14,011 nucleotides of DNA from Pavlovales sp. CCMP2436 (GCA_026770615.1 MU631843.1:35748-49758); one strand, 5' to 3'. Shown: positions 1 through 7,308, numbered from the stretch's first letter. Notes: generated by a model from the letters alone, not told the origin. Translations and numbers: made by a program.

Positions 1-322
1 TGGATTATAACATGACTTTCTGGATTACAACAGAACAAAAAAGGGGAATGCGAGGGCCACACGGTAAATGGCGTACAGATGTCAATCGGACAGGGTCTGT
101 GGGTGCTGCGTAGGGTGACGGCCGACACGGGAGGTCATTTTGCGTCATTGCAATCATTAATTTGTCAATGTCTTCAACATCATTAAATAAAGTGACAACA
201 ACTACAAATATGGCAGTGACGGATGTTACATACGGCAGTGATGGGAGCATATGAACATAGGAAATAGCGCATTACTATATCGCTCGATGTATGACATATT
301 TCAGACATAATATGAAACGCAC
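1..322. other. Left flank, probable intron or 3' flank of the LRR gene
   Basis: Mixed, AT-leaning sequence with no exon-like GC block. It has small direct repeats: TGGATTATAAC/TGGATTACAAC at the start and GGCAGTGA(C/T)GG at about 213 and 234. If exon 9 splices onward, this is intron; otherwise it is 3' flank. Confidence 0.45.
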
Positions 323-473
323 CCCGGCCGCCTCGCCGCCCGCCGCCGGCTGTGCGGCCGCGGCGTCGGCGAGCGTCAGCGCCGCGGCCTCAAACACCGT
401 GGCGCCGGCAACAGCCGCCGGTGCGGGGCGGAGCACGCGGAGCGCCTCCAGCCGACGCAGCGCGAAGGCGAGC
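323..473 (-). CDS. LRR gene exon 9
   Basis: 151 bases after ATAATCAG. One base completes Arg; then 50 codons starting LAFALRRLEALRVLRP and ending AAGGEAAG. The likely donor is GGG|GTGCGTTT in phase 0, resembling the other GTGCG donors, so the gene may continue past the left edge. If it is not spliced, the frame stops at 275-277 after 15 more codons. Confidence 0.65.
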
Positions 474-3400
474 CTGATTATTTATTTGATTAATTTATGA
501 TGCGCATGATGATGATGATGATTATGATATTATTATCGATGATTTATGAGGATGATTATAATGATTAGATTATTATGATCGAGCATTTATAGCTATTGAT
601 TGTTGTTGTGATGAATATTTTGATATTGCTATGATGTGATTATTGTTGGTAGTTGCATGTCATGCCCGTACGCCTTCGGGCTGCAAGTCGGAGGGCGTTG
701 AAAGAACTATTATGTAAGTACCGCTACTCGAGGGAAAAAACTATTATTTATATCAAAAAAGTTGTTGGTGTTATTATTATTGCTCTTATAATAATAATAA
801 ACATTTCAAGGTAGTTGTGCTACCGCTCCTAGAGTGCGCCGAGCCCTGCGCGTGCCATCCGTTAATATGTATTTATTACTGATTCTTCTTATTTATTTGC
901 TATTATTGTTATGTGTATTTATTGTTTTTGTACCGCTCCTCGAGCGCGCCGAGCGCCGCGGCACTGCGCACACCATCCGCCTCGTGGGCGGCAAGCGCAA
1001 CGCCCAGGCCTATTATATAAATATATTAATAAGAACCACCGGCATAAGGCTATGTACACATACACACATACACACACATATATAAATACACACATATATA
1101 TGTATATATATATATATATATAATATACACACACACATATATATATATATATATACACACACACATGTATTATTGATTTTTTGTTATCACTACTACTACT
1201 ATTACACCTACGATGATTAATATTACTATTATTAATTATAAGAATTAAACCACCGTCCGCGAGCTACCGAACGATTTGTAATTATCATATAAGTATAACC
1301 GCCCTTGCCCGGGCACACTACCGGAGATCCATCGGCACGCGCGGTGGCGCCCAAGCCAGCGCAGCCGATTAAGGCACGCAGCAGGCAATGGGCGACGCAG
1401 CGCTCAGACCAGCACAACTTCCAGAACAGTCAGACGCCAGCTTGAATCCCTATCAGAAATATATAATATAACAAATATCTAGGCGTGCAAGATATACATG
1501 ATATTTAGTAGAACGACAGTATAAAGCTAAAACAATAGTTCTTCCAACTATCATACAGTTATACGAGTGATAGTTATACGAGTAAGATTGACGCACTCTG
1601 TCGACACAGATATTAGGTACACACACAACCCCCCCCCACACACAACAGCAAATACCAGGCACACACCACCCCACTCCCCTATATACCCCCCCCCACCCAC
1701 ACACACCGACCCCCCCTCCACCACTCCCCTTCCCTACCCCCATTAACATACGTCTATACATTTACACCCCCTCCCCCCACACACACACCGCCCGTGAGCT
1801 GTCGCACGAGTGCCCTGAGCGCGACTGCCGCCTCGGCGCTGCCCTGCTGGCTCCCGAGCGCACGCCGCGCGCGGCCAAGCTCGGCGTGGGCGAGGCGCAG
1901 TGCGGTGCGCTCGAGGGCCGCCTCGTGCTGCGCGCGGCTCGCCAACCTGGGGTTTGGGGGGAAGCGGGGGGGGGGGTGTAGGGGGGTGGGGGTAGGGTGG
2001 GGGTTACAAAAGTACGGAACATTCGAGGACAAAAGCATTGCTCCCGTTTGCAATCAAATCAAAATGCTGCGCACAGCTCGCCAACCTAGGGTGTAGGGGG
2101 GGGAGGAGGGTTGGGTGTGGGGGTTACAAAAGGACGGAACATTCGAGGAATCGCACTGCTCCCTCCTCCCCCCAGGTAGAAGACGCGCGCACCTCTCTGC
2201 CGCCCCCATCCCCTCCCTCGCCCCCTTCGCCTCTGCCTCACGCGCGCGCAGGAGCTCGCGCAGCTTGGCGCGCTCGTGGCGCGCGCGAAGCTCCGCCGAC
2301 TTGGCGGTCACCAGCGAGCCGAAGAGGCGGCTGCGCCACAGCCGGAGCAGCGAGAGGGCGGGGGGGGCGTCGGCGCCGTCGGCGCGCGCGTCGAGGCCTG
2401 TTGTAGATTGAATGTATACTGTTATACACTACATATTTATGAAGCCGAGGCCTGTTCTAAATTATATTCATATACGTTAGGACTGTTATACGTTAGTTGA
2501 TTACCGTCTGCGTCCCCTTCGTAGAGGTGTGCCTCCTGCGCCTCCAGCAGCTCGCCCATCGCCTCTAACCGCATCTGATATAAATAAAGAAGCAATTAAT
2601 TAATTAATAAGAATAAGAATATCAATAAGAATATCAATATTAATATTATAAAGTATATTACATATTAATCCAGCAGATCGCCCATCGCCTCTAGCCGCAT
2701 CTGATAAATGATGAGAATGATAATAACAAATAAATTAATCAGAATAATTAGTATACTAAGCCAGCAGATCGCCCATCGCTTTGAGGTGCATCTGATAGAT
2801 AATAATAATAATAACAACAAATAAATAAATAAACAAATAAATAAAGAAGAGTAATTATGGTAATAAGCCAGCAGCTCGCCCATCGCCTTTAGCCGCATCT
2901 GATATGATTATATAATTTATTCCTCTCGAGACCCCTTATCGTCGTCAGTTCATAACGACGTCACTCCGAGGAGTGAACCCGCCGTGGCCAAAAAAAAAAA
3001 AAAAAAACAGATCGCCCATCGCCTTTAACCGCATCCGATAATAATAATATTGATAATAATAATGATGAGAAAAATACCTGCAGTAGCACGGACAAAGGCG
3101 CGCCCTCCCCCTCCGCATCGTCATCCGCACCCTCGCCGGCCGGCGGGATGCTGCTCGCGCGCGCGAGCTGCTGCGGCGGCGGCGGCGGCTGCGGCCGCGC
3201 GGCGGGGGGCGGCGGGGGTGCCGTCGCGGCCTGTATATATGGTTATATCCAATTGTAATCTATTTAAAATACAGGTACAGGTAGAGATAACCGATAGAGA
3301 TGTATAGATACAGATTTATAGATCAGCTTTGTAGTTTGGTGGGTCTGTACTCTTGGCTACGACCCCCGCCCAACGCCTCCCCTGCTGCTTGTTGGCATGA

Positions 3401-5101
3401 AGCTCTCAGACCCAGACCTGTTGCAAACTGCTGAGCCACTTATATATATATATATATATATATAATATGTGTGTGTGTGTGTGTATATATATTTTTATAT
3501 ATACATATATGTATACATATATGTTTTTTTTCGGAAGCCTCGCAATGGCCCGTGAAATAGAGTATATACATTTGTGCGTAGCGCGTAGGAGTCTGCGTCG
3601 GAGCGCTAAGATCAGCTTGACTTGAAATTGACACACCGCCAGCCAGTACCCCCTACATTAATATAATAGCGGCTCAGCAGATTCTATATAATATAATATG
3701 TGTATGTACCTGCGCGGACACGAGGCCGATGTACCGGCGCAGGTTGGCGGCGGCGGTGCGCTCGGCGGCGAGCTCTCCAGTGGCCTCGGCGAGTGCGCTC
3801 TCGGCCGTGGCAAGCGCGCACGCGCTGCCCGCGGCCTGCGCGCGGGCGCCGGCTGCGTCCGCTCTGAGCGCACTCGCCTCCCCCTCCCAGGCGTCGTGCG
3901 CGCGCGCGTGCGTCGCCGCCGCCTCGGCGAGCTGCGCAGACAGGGCGGCGATCGTCTCCCGGTCGGCATGCGCGGCGGCGGCCGCCTCGGCCACCGCCGC
4001 CTCGGCGCGTGCGCGCTCCGAGCGAGCCCACGCCGCCGCCTCCGCGACCGCCGCCTCGGCGCGGGCCGCGGCGGCGGCGGCGCGCGCGCCCCCCTGCGAG
4101 CCGTCTGGCGTCGGCGGCGCGCGCGGCGCCGAGCTCGCAAAGGCGAGGGCATGTCGCGCGCCCGCCGCTGGCGCGTAGCTGGCGGACGCGTAGCTGGCCG
4201 GTGCCGCCACCGGCACCATCGCGTAGTGGTCGAGCGCGGCGGTTGGCTGCGCCCCGACGGGCGTCAGCGGCGCGGGCGAGCGCGTCGCGTCCGAGGCCCA
4301 CGCGGCCGGCGCATCATGCGCGGCGGTGGCCGGTGCGTGGCCGAGACAAGCTGCGCGCCAGGCATCCGGCGGGCTGCCGCCGTAGCGGAGCGCGGCGGCG
4401 GCCGGTGGATGCACGGCGGCGTGCGAGCGGCGCTCCAGCGGGGTGCCATCAAGCACTCGAAGCCGCGGCAGCTGCGCTGCGACGGCAGCGCGGTATCCGG
4501 GTGCAGCGGCGAGCGGGCAGCCGGCTAGAGAGAGACTGGTCAGCGAGGGCAGCAAGCCGAGCGGAAGCAGGCTCTCCATCGCGTGCAGCGGATTGTCGGA
4601 GAGCGAGAGCGAGGACAGCCGGGGCAGCAGCGCACCCCGCAGCGCGGAGAGGTCGGCACTGCGCGCGGATGGCGCGAGTAAGGGGGAGAGGACGGCTCGT
4701 CAGCGGGGAGGCGTGGCAAGCCCCATTCCCCACGAGCTCGCTGGCAGGTGGGCGTGCGCAGCGACGAGCGGGCGCGCACATCTGGTTGGCCGAGAGGACC
4801 AACGCCTCGAGTGCGGCCAGCGTGCGCACGCCCTCGATCGAGCCGAGCCCGAGCCGGTTGTGCGAGAGGTCGAGCTTGCGTAGCCCCGGTAGGCTCTCAA
4901 GGTTCTCCACATGCGAGATCACTGCGCAGCGGCGAAACGCGGCGGCGCGTCAGGGCGGGTGCTGGGCTCGCGGGTGCACACGGTGAATGCACGCGGTAGG
5001 TGGCGGCGCGCACAGTTGTGCGAGAGGTTGAGCGCGTGCAGTGCCGCGAACCCCGAGGAGACCTCGTCGATTAGCTCGCGCGTGATCCGGTAGATCGGCA
5101 T
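323..5101 (-). CDS. LRR and coiled-coil protein, LRRCC1/VFL1-like, nine exons (3' end uncertain)
   Basis: Spliced exons, in transcript order: 5014-5101, 4780-4921, 3710-4658, 3078-3230, 2505-2574, 2193-2397, 1789-1946, 934-1009, 323-473. Every intron is GT-AG and every junction keeps phase, giving about 664 residues. Residues 20-160 are SDS22-type leucine-rich repeats (LNLSHN, LDLSHN, LVLSAN, LSLSDN). An LRR cap follows (GYRAAVAAQLPRLRVLDG). Then come a low-complexity stretch, an Ala/Glu/Arg-rich coiled coil, a Pro-rich linker and further coiled coil. The layout matches LRRCC1 (VFL1 in Chlamydomonas), a centriole distal-end protein that positions basal bodies; its human form is about 1000 residues. 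That identity is inference, and another centrosomal or ciliary LRR protein is possible. The start ATG at 5101 directly precedes the first repeat. Exon 9 either splices onward out of the window or reads through to a TAG at 275-277. Head-to-head with the dynein light chain gene. Confidence 0.75.
474..720. repeat. AT-rich TGA/TTA-repeat intron sequence
   Basis: Intron 8 begins, in plus coordinates, with imperfect (GAT)n/(TTA)n runs at about 505-560. It also holds a small GC-rich patch at 660-705 with a stem GCCCG...CGGGC. No coding sequence seen. Confidence 0.6.
717..990 (-). repeat. Copies of exon 8 3' edge and donor in intron 8
   Basis: The exon 8 end and donor (931-975, plus strand TACCGCTCCTCGAGCGCGCC) recur at 821-861 as TACCGCTCCTAGAGTGCGCC followed by a shortened version of the next 20 bases. 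A shorter trace is at 718-732 (TACCGCTACTCGAG without the first T). The 821-861 copy keeps a GT in the donor position. Confidence 0.75.
934..1009 (-). CDS. LRR gene exon 8
   Basis: 76 bases after ATAATAG. Encodes LGVALAAHEADGVRSAAALG then ALEE, with split Gly and Arg codons at its two ends. The donor is GAGCG|GTACAAAAA. Partial copies of its 3' edge and donor lie in the following intron. Confidence 0.68.
1030..1170. repeat. CA/TA microsatellite
   Basis: Imperfect runs of (CA)n and (TA)n in intron 7, including TATATATATATATATATA-type tracts and ACACACAC blocks. No gene on either strand; short open frames here are artefacts of the repeat. Confidence 0.9.
1240..1445. other. Unassigned GC-rich island inside intron 7
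   Basis: About 200 bp of mixed, GC-rich, non-repetitive sequence within an otherwise AT-rich and simple-repeat intron. Neither strand gives a coiled-coil reading that fits the phase between exons 7 and 8, so it is not used as an exon. It could be an inserted mobile fragment or an alternative exon. I recognise no family. Confidence 0.4.
1621..1790 (+). repeat. C-rich and CA-rich low-complexity tract by the exon 7 donor
   Basis: Alternating runs of C and CA. The donor-region string CCCACACACACACCG by exon 7 (about 1775-1790) is approximately repeated at 1690-1710 (CCCACACACACCGACC), so this tract may also be a donor-edge expansion. It belongs to intron 7. Confidence 0.6.
1789..1946 (-). CDS. 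LRR gene exon 7 (coiled coil)
   Basis: 158 bases after AAACCCCAG. Encodes LASRAQHEAALERTALRLAH and continues to VALRALVRQLTG. It ends in a single G before the donor GTGTGTGTGG. The acceptor was chosen because only this one completes the split Arg codon and stays in the coiled-coil frame. Confidence 0.75.
1927..2160 (-). repeat. Tandem duplication of intron 6 end plus exon 7 start
   Basis: Two units share the acceptor and the first ~22 bases of exon 7 (genuine 1925-1950, copy 2064-2088). They also share an intron segment with GGGTTACAAAAG and ACGGAACATTCGAGGA (1999-2030 and 2119-2149). Between these lie G-rich tracts of different length, giving a period of about 120-138 bp. The copy keeps an AG acceptor but becomes noncoding after GCGCAGCA. 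Confidence 0.85.
2193..2397 (-). CDS. LRR gene exon 6 (coiled coil)
   Basis: 205 bases after CTACAACAG. Encodes GLDARADGADAPPALSLLR and then a basic helix with SAELRARHERAKLRELLRAR, ending GAAE plus a split Arg codon (AG|GTGCGCGCG). The phase fits both neighbours exactly. Confidence 0.78.
2391..2476 (-). repeat. Duplicated exon 6 acceptor in intron 5
   Basis: The junction sequence CGAGGCCTGTTGTAGATT (plus strand, 2392-2409), covering the first bases of exon 6 and the end of the intron, recurs as CGAGGCCTGTTCTAAATT at 2446-2463. Weaker similarity continues to about 2476 (ATATTCATATACG against GAATGTATACTG). Confidence 0.65.
2505..2574 (-). CDS. LRR gene exon 5
   Basis: 70 bases after the acceptor TATCAG. 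Encodes MRLEAMGELLEAQEAHLYEG and then DAD, with a final G that completes a Gly codon in exon 6. The donor is GACG|GTAATC. Heptad-like spacing fits a coiled coil. The first 28-30 bases of this exon recur four times in the upstream intron (see the repeat at 2669-3040). Confidence 0.75.
2669..3040 (-). repeat. Four degraded copies of the exon 5 acceptor and exon start inside intron 4
   Basis: Copies lie near 2669-2706, 2760-2797, 2867-2905 and 3008-3040; the genuine junction is at 2574. Each has, on the minus strand, TATCAG or a variant followed by about 28 bases matching the exon 5 start (protein M-R/H-L-K/E-A-M-G-D/E-L-L). The match ends at the same point in three of them. None carries the rest of the exon or a standard donor. 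The copy at 3008-3040 has lost the acceptor AG (TATCGG). Spacers are AT-rich and 55-105 bp long. Confidence 0.85.
2918..3007 (+). other. Retroposon-like insert ending in a 17-base A run
   Basis: Within intron 4, about 75 bp of mixed sequence ends in GCCGTGGCC followed by an uninterrupted A run at about 2991-3007. It contains two neighbouring stem-loops: CGTCGT/ACGACG (2940-2945 with 2955-2960) and CACTCC-GA-GGAGTG just after. The layout is that of a short poly(A)-tailed retrocopy. No clear target duplication or family was recognised. Confidence 0.4.
3078..3230 (-). CDS. LRR gene exon 4 (Pro-rich linker)
   Basis: 153 bases, 51 codons, phase 0 at both ends, between TATATACAG and CAG|GTATTT. 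It encodes a poly-Pro/Ala/Gln stretch followed by an acidic segment (GEGADDDAEGEG) and ends PLSVLLQ. The sharp change from AT-rich flanks to very GC-rich sequence marks it as an exon. Confidence 0.7.
3439..3530. repeat. TA/GT microsatellite in intron 3
   Basis: (TA)n followed by (GT)n, then (TATA)/(CATA) runs and a T run ending near 3530. It is flanked by a 9-bp inverted pair, TGCTGAGCC near 3430 and GGCTCAGCA near 3671. Confidence 0.9.
3579..3663 (+). repeat. 88-bp dispersed repeat, copy 1 (in intron 3 of the LRR gene)
   Basis: Begins TAGCGCGTAGGAG and ends CCCCTACATTAATA. It matches the two copies in the retrotransposon along its whole length, with about a dozen changes and a 3-base length difference. 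The ends hold a weak inverted match (GTAGGAG near the start, CCCCTAC near the end), as in a tiny inverted-repeat element. No target duplication is clear. Confidence 0.85.
3710..4658 (-). CDS. LRR gene exon 3 (LRR cap and first coiled coil)
   Basis: Largest exon, 316 whole codons. It carries the last LRRs (PRLSSLSLSDN, PSLTSLSLAG), the LRR cap ending LRVLDG, then about 110 residues rich in Ala, Pro and Ser. The rest is a coiled coil with an internal duplication (ARAEAAVAEAAA twice) and ends NLRRYIGLVSAQ. The donor is CAG|GTACATAC. Long GC-rich open frames on the other strand here are shadows of this exon. Confidence 0.85.
4659..5013 (-). other. Two short GC-rich introns with matching ends (4922-5013 and 4659-4779)
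   Basis: Introns 1 (92 bp) and 2 (121 bp) both begin GTGCGCGCC, both end GCGCAG, and both sit in the context T|intron|TG. They are GC-rich like the exons, unlike the AT-rich introns in the 3' half of the gene. The exon between them (4780-4921) is annotated separately. Confidence 0.75.
4780..4921 (-). CDS. LRR gene exon 2
   Basis: Starts TG after GCGCAG, completing a Leu codon, and encodes ISHVENLESLPGLRKLDLSHN followed by a second repeat ending LVLSANQ. It ends in AT, which the next exon completes to Ile. The LRR periodicity runs unbroken across both junctions, which is strong support for the splice sites. Confidence 0.85.
5014..5101 (-). CDS. LRR gene exon 1
   Basis: Encodes 29 residues beginning MPIYRITRELIDEV and ending in the LRR motif ALNLSHN, plus the first base of a split Leu codon. 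The donor is T|GTGCGCGCC. The frame is open further upstream, but that sequence has no recognisable protein pattern, so the ATG just before the first repeat is preferred. Confidence 0.75.
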
Positions 5102-5453
5102 CACTAGAGAGAGTGGGCCGCCGCGCGCAGCGCCGCCGGCCGGGTTCGCGCTCTCGCTCGCTGAGTGAGAGTTCAAAAAAGTCGCTGATGGGTTTTTTGA
5201 ACCAGCGCTTTTTTTTTGACGAGCGCTTTCTTTCCCGACGAGCGGTGATGTGGTGTGTGCGGCTTGAAGGGTGTGATACGCGCGCTCGCCCGTCCTCGAC
5301 GGGCAACCCGAGGCCCGTCCGCTCTTGCCTGTGCAGGTTTTGCATGTCTCACCTAAATCCTGCATGTCTCGCCGATTTTTAATCGCGCAGCGGCAGTTCC
5401 ATTTCTCGAGGCTCAGCTCGCTCGGAGAGCGGCCGCGGCGGCGAGGAGAAGAG
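5102..5453. promoter_or_regulatory. Divergent promoter region of the LRR gene and the dynein light chain gene
   Basis: 352 bp separate the two start codons. It holds a near-perfect inverted repeat (GTTCAAAAAA at 5172-5181 against TTTTTTGAAC at about 5193-5202), T-rich direct repeats GCGCTTT at about 5206 and 5223, and TGCATGTCTC twice (5341-5350 and 5362-5371). A segment from CAG|GTTTTGC (5336) to GCGCAG (about 5390) could be a 5'UTR intron. No TATA box stands out. Shared regulation is inferred from the geometry. Confidence 0.6.
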
Positions 5454-5756
5454 ATGTCGACCGAGATCGAGGAGACGGTCAAGCGGCTGACCGGCTTCAA
5501 GGGCGTGAAGGGCCTGATCGTCATCAACCAGGACGGCATCCCGATCCGCTACACCTTCGAGCCCGAGCTCGTCACGCACTACGCCGCACTCGTCCACCAG
5601 CTTGTCAATCAGGCGCGCGCCATCGTGCGCGAGCTGGACTCAACGGACGACCTGGTGACGCTGCGCGTGCGCTCGAAGAACCACGAGTTGATCATAGCTC
5701 CCGAAAAGGAGTACGTCATGTGCGTCATCCACGTACCCGATGTGACGCATGACTGA
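5454..5756 (+). CDS. DYNLRB1: Dynein light chain, roadblock/LC7 type
   Basis: 100 residues, the usual length of this family. Roadblock light chains form a homodimer that binds the dynein intermediate chain, in cytoplasmic dynein and, for flagellar forms, in axonemal and intraflagellar-transport dyneins. Visible landmarks are the N-terminal helix EIEETVKRL, the beta-strand KGLIVINQDGIPIRYTF, the long helix HYAALVHQLVNQARAIVREL, then DLVTLRVRSKNHELIIAPEKEY and the closing VIHVP. It is one uninterrupted exon ending in TGA. The frame is open upstream to 5325, but that extension lacks family similarity and contains promoter repeats, so the ATG at 5454 (GAGAAGAGATG) is chosen. Sequence alone cannot decide between cytoplasmic and flagellar isoforms. 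Confidence 0.94.
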   Translation: MSTEIEETVKRLTGFKGVKGLIVINQDGIPIRYTFEPELVTHYAALVHQLVNQARAIVRELDSTDDLVTLRVRSKNHELIIAPEKEYVMCVIHVPDVTHD

Positions 5757-6240
5757 CGCAGCTCCCGCGGCGGGCGAGCCGGGCCCTCCCGCGGGCTCAA
5801 GCGTGGACTTCTCGTGGCCCGCGGGCGTTTAGCGGGACGGCGAGAGCTGTGAGGGTGTGGAGCGCGCGAGGCTGCCAGTCAAGGCTCGCTCTGTGAGAGG
5901 CCCTCGTGGGGTCGGAGATCAAGCTTTGACGCCGGCTCTGGCGCCGCGTGCTGCGCGCTTGGCCGCAGCCACTGCTATCACAACAACCGTCCGCCGCCGA
6001 CTGCTATCCAGCTATCGCTTATCCGGTGCTCGCTGCGTGCGCACAATGTGATCGACTTTTCATGGGCCGCGCCACCGCGCGCTTGGCCACTTTAATGTCA
6101 GTGCCAGTTGCCAACGACCGCCACCCCGGAGGCCAGCTAGTCGGCCACGCCGCGCGCAAGATAGTAGAGGCGACTCACGCGTGCACGTGAAGTCTCCCGA
6201 CGGTTGATGGGCGGGCAACTAGCTAGTAGCTCTGATAGAG
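5757..6240. other. Intergenic, no gene seen
   Basis: Follows the dynein light chain stop. The first 80 bp hold GC-rich palindromic pieces (CCCGCGGGC, GGCCCGCGGGCG) that could lie in the 3'UTR. The rest is mixed sequence without a frame resembling protein, and no clear polyadenylation signal was found. It ends near an AT-rich patch (6239-6290) that may be the 3' end of the retrotransposon. Confidence 0.5.
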
Positions 6241-6309
6241 AAAAAAAGCAGCAAAAAATAATAACTGAAAATTAAAACTGGTTACTCACAGGTTAGTGAC
6301 TGTACGACA

Positions 6310-6978
6310 TCATATCCTGGAAACCCGACACTGAAGGGTCCAGCCGCTACCTCCTGAGTGGGTTGAGGCAGTCCCAAGAGGTGGTGAGTATCGTCTGTGT
6401 TTGGAGGGATTTGAGTCGGAGGAGCTGAGTGTCGCAGCTGTGAGCTCGCTGTCTAGAGCGTCTTTGTCCCCTGGACGGATGGCGTTTATCATGTGTATTT
6501 CCCGTCTCCCGTCTGAATAGTTGATTAGGTAAGCGACGCCTCCTGCTGTTTTCCCTGTCATCTCATTGTGGGAGCCATCGACTACTACGTCGGTGACTGT
6601 TAAACCTCCCGGGAGAGCTGTTCCTAGTGTTTTGTCATGTTTGTCCAGATGAGTGTTTCGCAGGTGTGCCGTGTGGGATCTGGTGCCTGCGGATGCAGCA
6701 AACCGTGGGAGGGCTTGGAGGGTTGCGGCTGTCAGGATTTTTGGAGAGATGGTGGGATGTGGTGTTTGTGGCCTGGCTCCCAGTTGGAGACCCATTCTTT
6801 TGCGAAGAAGGCTCAGCTTTGTGAGACCCAGGGATCCTCGTTTGTGCGTGCACTTGATGATCCATTCAGCTGGATTTTCTTCTTGATCGTCCGTTCTATC
6901 GCTGTTGTGGGGTTGGGCGAGAGAATGGCACGGTCTAGATCTGTTGCTCCGTCTGTTCGTCCTTGTATGGGTTGGCAC
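6310..6978 (-). pseudogene. LINE RNase H-like domain, C-terminally broken
   Basis: In 222 codons the middle has VTDVVVDGSHNEMTGKTAGG, with the first catalytic Asp in VDGS and the Gly-rich second strand. DKDALDSELTAAT follows with the Glu of the second catalytic position. This fits the first half of RNase H, which removes template RNA. The expected third motif (T-D-S) is not in this frame; a diverged TILTTSWDCLN lies in the +1 frame nearby with the Asp absent. The frame instead ends in SGWTLQCRVSRI, which belongs to a sequence shared with the window's right end. Confidence 0.72.
6315..6350 (+). repeat. Shared sequence, left copy (LINE 3' part)
   Basis: TCCTGGAAACCCGAC, then CTGAAGGGTCCAGCCGCTAC. 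The same string lies inverted at 13941-13997, with small differences and a 20-bp internal duplication there. Confidence 0.8.
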
Positions 6979-7308
6979 AGTTGGAGTGTGTCGGTGAGTG
7001 GTCTGTTGAGTTGGGTCTGTAGTTGGCTCCTTAGCTTTTTGATTAGGCCGCCTTGGGTTTTGGCTTTCCCGGTGGCTATTAGTGGAGATGTCAGTTCCGG
7101 TCCGAGGAGTTCACTAAGTGTGAGTTTCCCGATCAGGATGTCGGCCGCTATTCGAAAATTGTTTGAAATCGGGTCCTCGGATTCTTTTGTGACCGTGCTG
7201 TTTAGGGATCGCCAGCCCTCTGCGACTGTGGGGGGTAGAGGGTGTCAAGGTGTGCTTGTGATCTGTCGTACTCGAGAGTGCCGTTGAAAGCATGATATAG
7301 TTTCGGCT
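6813..7308 (-). pseudogene. LINE region between post-RT segment and RNase H
   Basis: Continues after repeat copy 2 as KLYHAFNGTLEYDRSQAHLD (frame open to about 7208). It then shifts frame to PTVAEGWRSLNSTVTKESED, RIAADILIGKLTLSELLGP and KTQGGLIKKLRSQLQTQLNR, ending at a TGA near 6813-6815. No named domain; helical and polar. Confidence 0.6.

Noticed and set aside
2940..3007. tRNA-derived SINE on the minus strand (GGGTTCACTCC resembling a B box)
   Set aside because: The only A-box-like sequence is too close, and no tRNA fold is possible.
2546..3040. Possible CRISPR-like array (five ~36-bp repeats with spacers)
   Set aside because: The context is eukaryotic. Spacing is uneven, spacers are AT-rich intron, and the repeats match an exon start and acceptor.
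3698..4986. Long GC-rich open frames on the plus strand, including one of 325 codons
   Set aside because: They lie antisense to the LRR exons, consist of Arg/Ala/Pro-rich sequence without domain patterns, and are explained by GC-rich shadowing.
5325..5453. Upstream extension of the dynein light chain frame
   Set aside because: The 43 extra residues have no family counterpart and cover promoter repeats; the 100-residue form has the normal family length.
6627..7287. Plus-strand open frames with Trp/Cys/Gly-rich translations across the LINE (also around 8015-9239 and 9341-9643)
   Set aside because: They are antisense to recognisable LINE domains and show no conserved motif.
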